64,000 nucleotides of DNA from Sphingobium sp. Cam5-1 (lineage in GTDB: Bacteria; Pseudomonadota; Alphaproteobacteria; Sphingomonadales; Sphingomonadaceae), in assembly GCF_015693305.1 (NCBI RefSeq), contig NZ_CP065138.1, forward strand, positions 434,001 to 498,000, read 5' to 3'. Under the pieces are notes generated by a model, which was not told the origin of the DNA, did no database searches, and saw nothing but the letters and a program-made list of their open reading frames with translations. Positions within the stretch are counted from its first letter, which is position 1. Each line of letters starts with the position of its first letter. Below are positions 36,417-44,158 of this stretch, piece by piece. Position numbers and translations under genes: made by a program.

Positions 36417-37463
36417 CTATAGCGCTGCGTCAGATCCTCGTATGACAAGCTCGAAATCCAGTCTGACATGCTCTGGCTGAGCGCTTGCGAGAGGTCGTTT
36501 GGACCGGACAGCGCGAGCAAGCAGGTCGATGGCGAGGCTCGCCATCGCCGAAATCGGTTGCCGCACCGTGGTTAATTCGGGCCAAATGGTCGTGGCGATT
36601 GCCGTATCGTCAAACCCGCAAACCGTGAGGTCGCGCGGTACGTCCAATCCGCGTTGATGCGCGGCGCTGATGAGACCAGCCGCCATATCGTCATTCGCAG
36701 CGAAGATCGCGCTGGGCGGTGATGGCTGGTCGAGCAGGGATGACGCGGCTATCAGACCGCCGCGATAGGTAAAATTGCCCTGTGCGATCAGTTCCTCTTC
36801 CGGCGCGATACCCGCCAGAAGCAAAGCGCGTTCATAGCCTTTCCGTCGGAGGTGGCTGGCGGTCTGGTTGGGGTCGCCTGCAGCAAATCCTATCCGGCGG
36901 TGACCGCGGGCAAGAATATGCTGTGTCATAGCGAAAGCAGCTTCCTCATCATCTATCAGGACGGCGTGAGAGGAAGGCGCCGGCTGTCCTGAGGCCACTT
37001 GAGCCACGGCGAGGCCGCTTTTCTGGAGGGCGCCCAGCAATTCGCCGTCATTGCAAAGTGGTGGCGGCAACAGGACCGCGTCGATGCGCTGAGCAGCCAG
37101 CCGGGCAGCAAGGCTCGCGGGCAGTTCCTCTGGATCATGCTCATCGACGATCAGTTCGGCTTCATTCTCCCGTGCTGAATGGAGGCTACCGAGGAGAAAT
37201 TCGCTTAAATAGGCCGCGCTGGGATTGCGGTAGAGTAGGACGATGCGGCATTGCTTCCCACCAGCAAGGGAGCGGGCTGCTGCGTTTGGCACATAGCCGA
37301 TGGCTGATATCGTTTCTTCGACCTTCTTGCGGGTCGTCTCCCTCACGCGCTGATCGCGGTTGATGACCCGGGAAACCGTCATCGGGGACACTCCAGCAAT
37401 CCGCGCCACATCGGCAACGGTCGGCCCTTCGGTTCTCCTGCGCAAATTTTTTCTGGCGGCCAT
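36417..37463 (-). CDS. LacI-family transcriptional repressor (XylR-type)
   Basis: A 348-aa protein. The N-terminal LacI HTH (TVADVARIAGVSPMTVSRVIN, about 15-35) and hinge helix (YVPNAAARSLAGG) precede the periplasmic-binding-protein-like core (about 70-340). The core includes AIFAANDDMAAG and DLTVCGFDDTAIA. Its position between the symporter and the divergent xylB-xylA operon, and the AGCGCT palindromes at both, identify it as the likely xylose-responsive repressor. The effector is inferred, not seen. The start is the ATG of MAARKNLRR. Confidence 0.9.
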   Translation of the reverse strand: MAARKNLRRRTEGPTVADVARIAGVSPMTVSRVINRDQRVRETTRKKVEETISAIGYVPNAAARSLAGGKQCRIVLLYRNPSAAYLSEFLLGSLHSARENEAELIVDEHDPEELPASLAARLAAQRIDAVLLPPPLCNDGELLGALQKSGLAVAQVASGQPAPSSHAVLIDDEEAAFAMTQHILARGHRRIGFAAGDPNQTASHLRRKGYERALLLAGIAPEEELIAQGNFTYRGGLIAASSLLDQPSPPSAIFAANDDMAAGLISAAHQRGLDVPRDLTVCGFDDTAIATTIWPELTTVRQPISAMASLAIDLLARAVRSKRPLASAQPEHVRLDFELVIRGSDAAL

Positions 37464-37534
37464 GGTCTGCTCCCCTTGGTCTTATCGACTATTCGGCCAG
37501 AGACGGTTGAGCAAGCCTCTTGCGCAATACCTCA

Positions 37535-37548
37535 TGGTAGCGCTACCT
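37535..37548 (+). promoter_or_regulatory. LacI-family operator between lacI-type gene and xylB
   Basis: TGGTAGCGCTACCT: a perfect 12-bp palindrome (37536-37547) in the 107-bp divergent region, 22 nt before xylB. Placement could control both xylB-xylA and the regulator gene itself. Confidence 0.8.
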
Positions 37549-37570
37549 AAAGGCGGGAGGATGGAGCTGG

Positions 37571-39046
37571 ATGTATCTCGGCATAGATATCGGAACGTCA
37601 GGGGTTAAGGCGGTCATCGTTGCGGAGAGCGGAGCGGTCATGGCTGCCGGAACCGCCCCGTTGGGCGTTTGCCGCCCGTTCCCGGGTTGGTCAGAGCAGG
37701 ATCCCGATCATTGGTGGCAGGCGACCGAGGCCGCGGTTCTTGCGCTTCCTGAAGATCTCCGGGCGCGGGTGCTAGGGGTGGGCCTTGCTGGGCAGATGCA
37801 CGGCGCCACCCTGCTAGGCGCAGATCATCGTCCGCTGAGGCCAGCCATTCTTTGGAATGATGGCCGTAGTTCAGACGCATGCCGCCAACTTGAGCAACGG
37901 GTTCCTGAATCGCGCTCCATCACAGGCAACCTTGCCATGCCTGGGTTCACCGCACCCAAATTGCTGTGGGTGACGGAGCATGAACCTGAGATCTTCGAAC
38001 GCGTCGATAAAATTTTGTTGCCCAAGGATTATGTGCGCCTTTGCATGACCGGCGACATGGCGTCTGACCTGTCCGATAGCGCCGGAACATTGTGGCTGGA
38101 TGTGGCGGCGCGAGACTGGAGCGAGGTCATGCTTGGAGCCACCGGCCTTTCGAGAAATCACATGCCTCCGCTGTTCGAGGGCAATGCCGTTACGGGCGTG
38201 TTGCGGCACGAGGTCGCGGCGCAGTGGGGCATGGCGAGGGTGCCGGTGGCTGCTGGCGGCGGTGATAATGCTGCGGGCGCTGTCGGCATCGGTGTCGTCA
38301 ACGAAGGCGATGCGCTGCTGTCGCTCGGCACGTCTGGCGTGATTTTTGTGGCGACGCGGGCTTTTCGCCCTAACCCTGAACGTGCGGTGCACGCCTTTTG
38401 CCACTGCCTTCCCGATATGTGGCACCAGATGAGCGTGCATCTGTCTGCGGCCTCCTGCATCGACTGGGGGGTCAAGGCAACGGGAGCCGATGACCCGGCC
38501 GGATTCTTTGCCCTTGCCGAAGCGGCAGGCGCGGGAGTGGGACCTGAGATATTTCTCCCCTACCTTTCCGGCGAGCGCACGCCACATAATGATCCGCATG
38601 TGCGGGCCGCTGTGCTGGGTATCGACAATGAAACGGACAGAGGGCGTATCGCAGCGGCTGTCCTGGAAGGCGTCGCATTCGCTCATGCGGATGGCATCGC
38701 CGTGCTGCGCGACGCCGGTACGGAGATCCAACAGCTTTCGGTGATCGGCGGGGGTGCGCGATCCCGATATTGGGGCACGATCATCGCCGCTGCACTGAAT
38801 GTGCGCCTTGCTTACCTGGAAGGCGGGGAGGTGGGCCCCGCACTCGGCGCTGCGAAGCTCGCCCTCATGGCTGTGACTGGAGCCAGCGCGGCTGAAGCCT
38901 GTGTCCGGCCCCCCATTTCTCACATCATAGAGCCCGACGCCGCGCTAGCCGATCGCCTTGCGCCGCGGCTGGCCCGTTTTCGGGCCGCCTATTCCGCCAT
39001 TCAATCACTTCAAGGAGAAATCCGTGACCGCCAGCTATTTCGCTGA
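37571..39046 (+). CDS. xylB: Xylulokinase
   Basis: A 491-aa FGGY-family kinase phosphorylating D-xylulose to xylulose-5-phosphate. It has the phosphate-1 motif [15 protein letters not shown] at the N-terminus and [15 protein letters not shown], where QMHG is diagnostic of xylulokinases over glycerol kinases. [10 protein letters not shown], the ATP-site [14 protein letters not shown] and the C-terminal [13 protein letters not shown] follow. Length is typical. GGAG lies 6 nt upstream of the ATG. The 3' end overlaps xylA by 23 nt. First gene of xylB-xylA-epimerase. Confidence 0.95.
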   Translation: MYLGIDIGTSGVKAVIVAESGAVMAAGTAPLGVCRPFPGWSEQDPDHWWQATEAAVLALPEDLRARVLGVGLAGQMHGATLLGADHRPLRPAILWNDGRSSDACRQLEQRVPESRSITGNLAMPGFTAPKLLWVTEHEPEIFERVDKILLPKDYVRLCMTGDMASDLSDSAGTLWLDVAARDWSEVMLGATGLSRNHMPPLFEGNAVTGVLRHEVAAQWGMARVPVAAGGGDNAAGAVGIGVVNEGDALLSLGTSGVIFVATRAFRPNPERAVHAFCHCLPDMWHQMSVHLSAASCIDWGVKATGADDPAGFFALAEAAGAGVGPEIFLPYLSGERTPHNDPHVRAAVLGIDNETDRGRIAAAVLEGVAFAHADGIAVLRDAGTEIQQLSVIGGGARSRYWGTIIAAALNVRLAYLEGGEVGPALGAAKLALMAVTGASAAEACVRPPISHIIEPDAALADRLAPRLARFRAAYSAIQSLQGEIRDRQLFR

Positions 39047-40337
39047 ATTCCCGACCATCGCCTACGAGGGGCCGGAGAGTAATAACGACCTCGCCTATCG
39101 CTGGTACGACAAGGACAAGGTCATCCTGGGCAAGCGCATGGAAGAGCATCTGCGCTTTGCGGTCTGCTTCTGGCATAGCTTCTGCTGGCCAGGCAGCGAT
39201 GTGTTCGGCGCCGGCACCTTCCGTCGCCCCTGGCATGCAGGCGCAAACGATACGGCGGCGGCTCGTGCCAAGCGGGAGGCTGCGCTGTCCTTCGTCGAGA
39301 AGCTGGACGTGCCCTTCTACTGCTTCCACGACGTCGACGTCATGGCCGAGGCCGACACCATCGGTGCGTTCCGCAAGAGCTTTGCCGAGGCGGTTGATCA
39401 TCTGGAGGAGTTGCAGGACAGACATCGCCGCAAGCTGCTGTGGGGGACGGCCAACCTGTTCAGCCACCCGCGCTACATGGCGGGTGCTGCAACCAATCCC
39501 GATCCGGAAGTCTATGCGTGGGCTGCGAGTCAGGTTCGTGATGCCCTTGACGCGACGCACCGGTTGGGCGGGGCAAATTATGTGCTGTGGGGCGGCCGCG
39601 AAGGCTATGACACGATCCTCAATACTGAAATTGGAATCGAGCAGGAGAATTTCGGCCGCTTCCTCAACCTCGTCGTCGATCACAAGCATCGTGTCGGGTT
39701 TACCGGAACGATCCTCATCGAGCCGAAGCCGCATGAACCGACCAAGCACCAATATGACTTTGATACCCAAACTGTTTACGGCTTCCTGAAGCGCTTCGGC
39801 CTGGAAAACGAGGTGCGCGTAAACATCGAGGCGAATCACGCCACTCTGTCGGGCCACACGTTCGAGCATGAGATCGCCATGGCTAGGGCGCTGGGCATAT
39901 TTGGATCGATCGATGCTAATCGCGGCGATCATCAGAATGGTTGGGATACCGACCAGTTCCCCAACTCGGTCGAGGAGTTGACGCTGGCCATGTTGGAAAT
40001 CATCCGTGCAGGCGGCTTCAGTGACGGGGGCTTTAATTTCGACGCGAAGGTCCGGCGACAGAGCGTAGATGCGATTGATCTGTTCCATGGTCATATCGGC
40101 GGTATCGACACGGTTGCGCATGCGCTCGTAAAGGCAGCCGCAATCATCGAGGATGGACGCGTCGACGCATTCCGTGCTGAGCGCTATGCGGGATGGCAGG
40201 GCGAACTCGGTCAGCATATCCGGTCGAGCGAGGGAACGCTGGGTTCGATCGCCGATCTCGCGGTTGGGCGCGATCTTGCGCCGCAGCCGCGTTCCGGTCG
40301 CCAGGAGTGGCTGGAGAACATGGTGAATCGCTTCTGA
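39024..40337 (+). CDS. xylA: Xylose isomerase (class II)
   Basis: A 437-aa cytoplasmic metal-dependent isomerase converting D-xylose to D-xylulose. Signature regions are [24 protein letters not shown] (catalytic His), [33 protein letters not shown] and GSIDANRGD (metal ligands). Length fits class II. A GTG at 39024 is the start, with AAGGAG 6 nt upstream, inside the end of xylB; a 22-residue upstream extension is unlikely. The stop overlaps the next start (TGATG). Translationally coupled in the operon. Confidence 0.95.
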   Translation: MTASYFAEFPTIAYEGPESNNDLAYRWYDKDKVILGKRMEEHLRFAVCFWHSFCWPGSDVFGAGTFRRPWHAGANDTAAARAKREAALSFVEKLDVPFYCFHDVDVMAEADTIGAFRKSFAEAVDHLEELQDRHRRKLLWGTANLFSHPRYMAGAATNPDPEVYAWAASQVRDALDATHRLGGANYVLWGGREGYDTILNTEIGIEQENFGRFLNLVVDHKHRVGFTGTILIEPKPHEPTKHQYDFDTQTVYGFLKRFGLENEVRVNIEANHATLSGHTFEHEIAMARALGIFGSIDANRGDHQNGWDTDQFPNSVEELTLAMLEIIRAGGFSDGGFNFDAKVRRQSVDAIDLFHGHIGGIDTVAHALVKAAAIIEDGRVDAFRAERYAGWQGELGQHIRSSEGTLGSIADLAVGRDLAPQPRSGRQEWLENMVNRF

Positions 40338-41194
40338 TGGAACTGACTGCAGGCGAATATCGGCTGCTGCTGGCGCCGGAACGAGGTGGTTCGATCCTGG
40401 CGTTTGATTGGCAGGGCGAAGCGTTGTTTCGCCCTGTCTGCGGCCCGTCCATATTGGATGTCGCTTGCTTTCCGCTCGTGCCCTTTTCCAACCGGATAGC
40501 CTTTGGCCGCTTTCAAGCGCATGGGATGGACGTACAACTCGCTCCGAACTTCCCCGGTTCTGATGATCCTCATACGCTGCATGGTTATGGTTGGCTATCA
40601 CCTTGGACTGTCCAGTCTTATGGCCCCTGCGTGGCAACTATCGGTCAACACCATCGAGCCGACGGTTGGCCTTGGAGCTATTATGCCGAGCAGCGGTTCG
40701 AACTTGCTGAGGATGGATTGACCATCGCTTTGTCGGTGACCAATCTAAGTGATAGTTTGATGCCGGCAGGCTTGGGAATTCATCCCTATCTTCCACGCGT
40801 GCCTGACGCTGCCTACCGTGGTTACCATCGCGGGGAATGGCAGAATAACGAGGACTGTCTCCCGCAAAGACTTGATGAAAGAGATTGTGCAATCGACTGG
40901 TGGCAGGGCGGTGCTGTTGCGCAACGCGAGGTTGATACTGTTTACACCGATCGTCATGGACCGATCTCGATCCTTTGGCCTTCTCGTGATTTGTCACTTC
41001 AAATCAACCCCAGCGAGGCGCTGCCCCATACGGTGGTTTATACTCCAAAAGACCAGAATTTTTTCTGTATCGAGCCGGTCAGTCACTCAACAAATGCCTT
41101 GAATTCTATGTCGTCCAGCATGCGATGGCTGGATCTCTACGAGATATTTGAAGTGACCACTTCATTCAGGGCTGCCAGGCTTAAGAAGCTTTAA
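40337..41194 (+). CDS. Aldose 1-epimerase (mutarotase) family protein
   Basis: A 285-aa beta-sandwich protein: GSILAFDWQGEALFRP and FPLVPFSNRIAFGRF at the N-side, then LHGYGWLSPW, with the catalytic His region, LGIHPYLPR (second His) and VYTPKDQNFFCIEPVSHSTNAL near the end, with the catalytic Glu. It interconverts alpha and beta pyranoses, supplying XylA with the right anomer. The start ATG at 40337 overlaps the xylA stop by one base. Codon use is slightly less GC-rich towards the 3' end than in xylA. Confidence 0.85.
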   Translation: MELTAGEYRLLLAPERGGSILAFDWQGEALFRPVCGPSILDVACFPLVPFSNRIAFGRFQAHGMDVQLAPNFPGSDDPHTLHGYGWLSPWTVQSYGPCVATIGQHHRADGWPWSYYAEQRFELAEDGLTIALSVTNLSDSLMPAGLGIHPYLPRVPDAAYRGYHRGEWQNNEDCLPQRLDERDCAIDWWQGGAVAQREVDTVYTDRHGPISILWPSRDLSLQINPSEALPHTVVYTPKDQNFFCIEPVSHSTNALNSMSSSMRWLDLYEIFEVTTSFRAARLKKL

Positions 41195-41608
41195 CCGGTT
41201 ATCTACGTCTTTGGCCGCGGCTGGCGTGAACGGATGTCTGACCGCACGCGTTTTGATTGATCCCGCGCGCGCTTCAGATGCAAATCAGGAAAATGTTTCC
41301 ATAGCAGTTTACTTTTCGATTTGCTTGGGTAGACTTTACCGGTCGCGCGCGGAAAGGGGGAATCATGCAGGAACCGACCACGACGCTTCTACGCACAAGA
41401 TAGCGCTACCAAACGCGTGCTTTACAGACCGAGGCTTCGTCTGCGGGTCTGATCTGCGTCTCTGTTCAGGGCAACTGCGTAGTTTCAAAGGTCGTGCGCG
41501 ACAACCGGAGATAGGCAAACGATCAACACTTGTTGAGTTAGCGATCGTTTCCGGAGGCTCTGATTTATTATTGAAAGCCAATGTTATAATTTCAGATGGG
41601 AGAGGATA
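41195..41608 (+). promoter_or_regulatory. Long promoter region of the TonB receptor gene
   Basis: A 414-nt gene-free and relatively AT-rich stretch. It holds a GTTTACTT half-element (41307-41314) with TAGACT 16 nt after TTTACT, and a LacI-type operator (41398-41411). The left half ATGCAACG is degenerate here (ATGTTTCC). Several short frames are not credible genes. Confidence 0.5.
41398..41411 (+). promoter_or_regulatory. LacI-family operator upstream of TonB receptor
   Basis: AGATAGCGCTACCA matches the 37535 site except at two left-arm positions, retaining TAGCGCTACC. It lies 197 nt upstream of the receptor start, about 65 nt past the putative -10, suggesting a roadblock or downstream-operator position. 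Confidence 0.6.
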
Positions 41609-43978
41609 ATGCAAAAGCATTCACGCAATTTAAACTTGTTACTTCTTGTGACTAGTTCTGCTTTTGGTCTGTCGGTGCCAGTTGCAGCCCAGACCGTGAC
41701 CGGAAATGTTTCATCGGGCACCAATCAGTCGAGCACTGAAATTATCGTCACGGCGACTCGTCGGGCGCAAGCGCTGCAGGATGTTCCAATGAGCATCAAC
41801 GTCGCCACTGGCGAACAGATTGAGCAGTTGAAGATCTTCGACGTCAAAGACGTGCAGCAGCTTGCTCCGGGGCTTGAATTGCGGAACGACAATGGCCGCG
41901 CCAATTCAGCAACGCTTCGAGGTGTGACGTTCGATCCCGACCAGGGCACCGGTCCCGCGGTTGACCTCTATTTCAATGAAGTGCCTATCGACGCGCAAAC
42001 AGCGTTCACCGCAATCTACGATATTGACCAGATCGAAGTGCTGCGCGGCCCGCAGGGCGCGCTGCGTGGCCGTACAGCGCCGTCGGGCGCGATCACCCTG
42101 CGCACCCGCCGTCCCAACCTGAATACGATTGAAGGATATATTCAGGGCACGGCGACGGAAGACGCTGGCTACAACGTCCAGGGCGGCGTGTCGCTGCCGC
42201 TCGTGACCGACAAGGTTGCGATCCGTGCTGCCGTCCTTGTGGATGGCAATCGCCTGAACCAGGTCCGCAACATCACCCGCGGTGACCGTTCACGCAGCCG
42301 TACCGAAAGCGCTCGCCTGTCGGTGGCTTTGCAGCCGACCGAGGGCTTCGACATCAACGTGATGTATCAGTACCTTAACGCTGATAACCGCCTTTACACG
42401 CAGGTCTTTGGTCCCGGCAGCGCAGCCATCGGCAATCCGCCGATCGGGCTGGATGATCGGTTCAGCCTGTCCGAAGGCCGCAGGCGCTACCTCAACAACA
42501 CGCACCTCGTCACGCTGGACGCCAAATATGACCTGGGTCCGGTTACGCTCGCATTCGTTGGGGGCCATCAGGAAACCAAGCTGACGCAATATAGCGAGAA
42601 TGATCCTGGCAACGCCATTGCCAACTATGCGCCGACCCAGCTCACGCGGACGCCCTATAATGTAGATACGGCTGAACTCCGCCTGATGTCCAACAATGAA
42701 GGCTTCTTCAATTGGACTGCCAGCGTCTTCCACACGCATCAGACCGGCGATGTGACCGTCGAAAATCCGCTCGATTATATCGTCGGCTTCCCTGGTGTCC
42801 CCGCTCCGGTCGCCATCGTTCCGGTGACGGGCTTCATCAATGTTCCGGTCAAATCCAAGACCTGGGCGTTCGCTGGCAGCGTGCGGTTGAAGCCGACCGA
42901 TGAACTGACGTTCGAAGCGGCAGGCCGTTACACGATGTCCAACGGTCAGCAGTTCGCGACGATCACAATTCCGGGTGCGGGCACCTTCCCCATCGTGGAT
43001 TATAAGTCCAAGGAACGTCCCTTCACCGGCATGGCATCTTTGACCTATGAGGTCAGCCGCGATCTTACCGTCTATGCATCCTATGGCCGGGCGTTCCGCG
43101 GGTCGACTGCTGGTGTCGGCATCCCGCAGAATGTCAGTGAGGATTTGGCGATCAGCAAGCCGGAACATTCGGACAATTTCGAAGTAGGGTTCAAGACCGC
43201 TTTCCTCGACCGGCGTCTGTCTCTTGACGTGTCGGCCTTCTATCAGAAGTTCGACAACTTCATTTCGCGCTTCACCGGCATTGCGACTGATCAGGGAACC
43301 AACATCGATGTGACCGGTGACGGCGAGCCTGATGGTGTGTATGTTGGCCCGCCTGATGGCGACGTCGATACGACCGCCGACTACAACTATAATGGTAAAG
43401 CGACGGTCAAGGGCATCGAAGCAACTTTGGCGGGCCGCCCGACCGACAATTGGGACTTCTCGGTCAGCATGTCCTACATCAAGGGTCGTTATAAGAATGC
43501 CCTGCTGCCTTGCACGACGATCGATCCTGCCACTGGCCAACCAGTCGTTATCCCGAACCCGGCCTTCGGCGGTGTCAACAATGTCAGCTTCTGCAGTCGC
43601 AATTCGCGGCTGGCCGATATTCCTGACTTCAGCTTGACGGCAAATACGGAAGTGCGCTTCGGCTCCGGTCCGATGCAACCCTTCGTCCGGGCGCTGTTCA
43701 CCTACCGCCCGAGCGTCTATTCTGACCGCCAGCAGTTCCGCTATCCTTCGCGTGAACTGGTCAATCTCTTTGTCGGTCTGCGTGGCGAAGAAAGTAAGTG
43801 GGAAGTCTCGGCGTTCGTCCGCAACCTCTTGAACCAGAACCGGATCACGAACATCAGCATCAACAACAGCACGTTCGAAGCGAGCAATGATCCGAGCGTC
43901 ATCTACGACTCGGGCTACCGCACCGTGAACGTAACCAACCCGCGGGAATTTGGTCTTTCCGGGACTTTTAAATTCTAA
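41609..43978 (+). CDS. TonB-dependent outer-membrane receptor (oligosaccharide uptake)
   Basis: A 789-aa protein. Signal peptide (to VAAQT, about 27), TonB-box-like STEIIVTATRRAQ (about 43-55), plug domain (about 56-165, QDVPMSINVATGEQI ... IEVLRGPQGALRGR). A 22-strand barrel ends in the aromatic C-terminal FGLSGTFKF. Its place between xylose catabolism and two exported hydrolases suggests import of xylo- or arabino-oligosaccharides; siderophore uptake is the alternative but has no neighbourhood support. GGGAGAGGA lies just upstream of the ATG. It is followed by a strong terminator. Confidence 0.9.
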   Translation: MQKHSRNLNLLLLVTSSAFGLSVPVAAQTVTGNVSSGTNQSSTEIIVTATRRAQALQDVPMSINVATGEQIEQLKIFDVKDVQQLAPGLELRNDNGRANSATLRGVTFDPDQGTGPAVDLYFNEVPIDAQTAFTAIYDIDQIEVLRGPQGALRGRTAPSGAITLRTRRPNLNTIEGYIQGTATEDAGYNVQGGVSLPLVTDKVAIRAAVLVDGNRLNQVRNITRGDRSRSRTESARLSVALQPTEGFDINVMYQYLNADNRLYTQVFGPGSAAIGNPPIGLDDRFSLSEGRRRYLNNTHLVTLDAKYDLGPVTLAFVGGHQETKLTQYSENDPGNAIANYAPTQLTRTPYNVDTAELRLMSNNEGFFNWTASVFHTHQTGDVTVENPLDYIVGFPGVPAPVAIVPVTGFINVPVKSKTWAFAGSVRLKPTDELTFEAAGRYTMSNGQQFATITIPGAGTFPIVDYKSKERPFTGMASLTYEVSRDLTVYASYGRAFRGSTAGVGIPQNVSEDLAISKPEHSDNFEVGFKTAFLDRRLSLDVSAFYQKFDNFISRFTGIATDQGTNIDVTGDGEPDGVYVGPPDGDVDTTADYNYNGKATVKGIEATLAGRPTDNWDFSVSMSYIKGRYKNALLPCTTIDPATGQPVVIPNPAFGGVNNVSFCSRNSRLADIPDFSLTANTEVRFGSGPMQPFVRALFTYRPSVYSDRQQFRYPSRELVNLFVGLRGEESKWEVSAFVRNLLNQNRITNISINNSTFEASNDPSVIYDSGYRTVNVTNPREFGLSGTFKF

Positions 43979-43990
43979 GCCTCTCCACCT

Positions 43991-44024
43991 CCCGCCAGCC
44001 TTCGGCTGGCGGGATATTTTTTCT
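43991..44024 (+). terminator. Rho-independent terminator after TonB receptor
   Basis: A nine- to ten-bp stem CCCGCCAGC/GCTGGCGGG capped by CTTCG, followed by ATATTTTTTCT. It sits 12 nt after the receptor stop. Confidence 0.9.
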
Positions 44025-44053
44025 GGTGGAGCATCCTTGCCGTACCATACGAA

Positions 44054-44074
44054 ATGCAACGTACGTGTTTACTT
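44054..44074 (+). promoter_or_regulatory. Shared element ATGCAACG-N5-GTTTACTT upstream of GH3 (1)
   Basis: ATGCAACG (44054-44061), spacer TACGT, GTTTACTT (44067-44074), then CTC. TATAAG at 44089 could be the -10. The ATG at 44054 opens the longest GH3 frame but belongs to this element. Confidence 0.75.
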
Positions 44075-44158
44075 CTCACCCCGTCAATTATAAGGTGCGG
44101 AGAGCGGTCCTCGACTACAGGGCACGGGATCGGCGGTACATTCCGACGGAGAATTATC

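Noticed and set aside
38925..40637. A 570-codon minus-strand frame opposite xylA
   Set aside because: Antisense shadow of xylose isomerase, whose catalytic motifs are intact.
42290..44059. A 589-codon minus-strand frame opposite the TonB receptor
   Set aside because: No family features; the plus strand is an unambiguous TonB receptor with a terminator.
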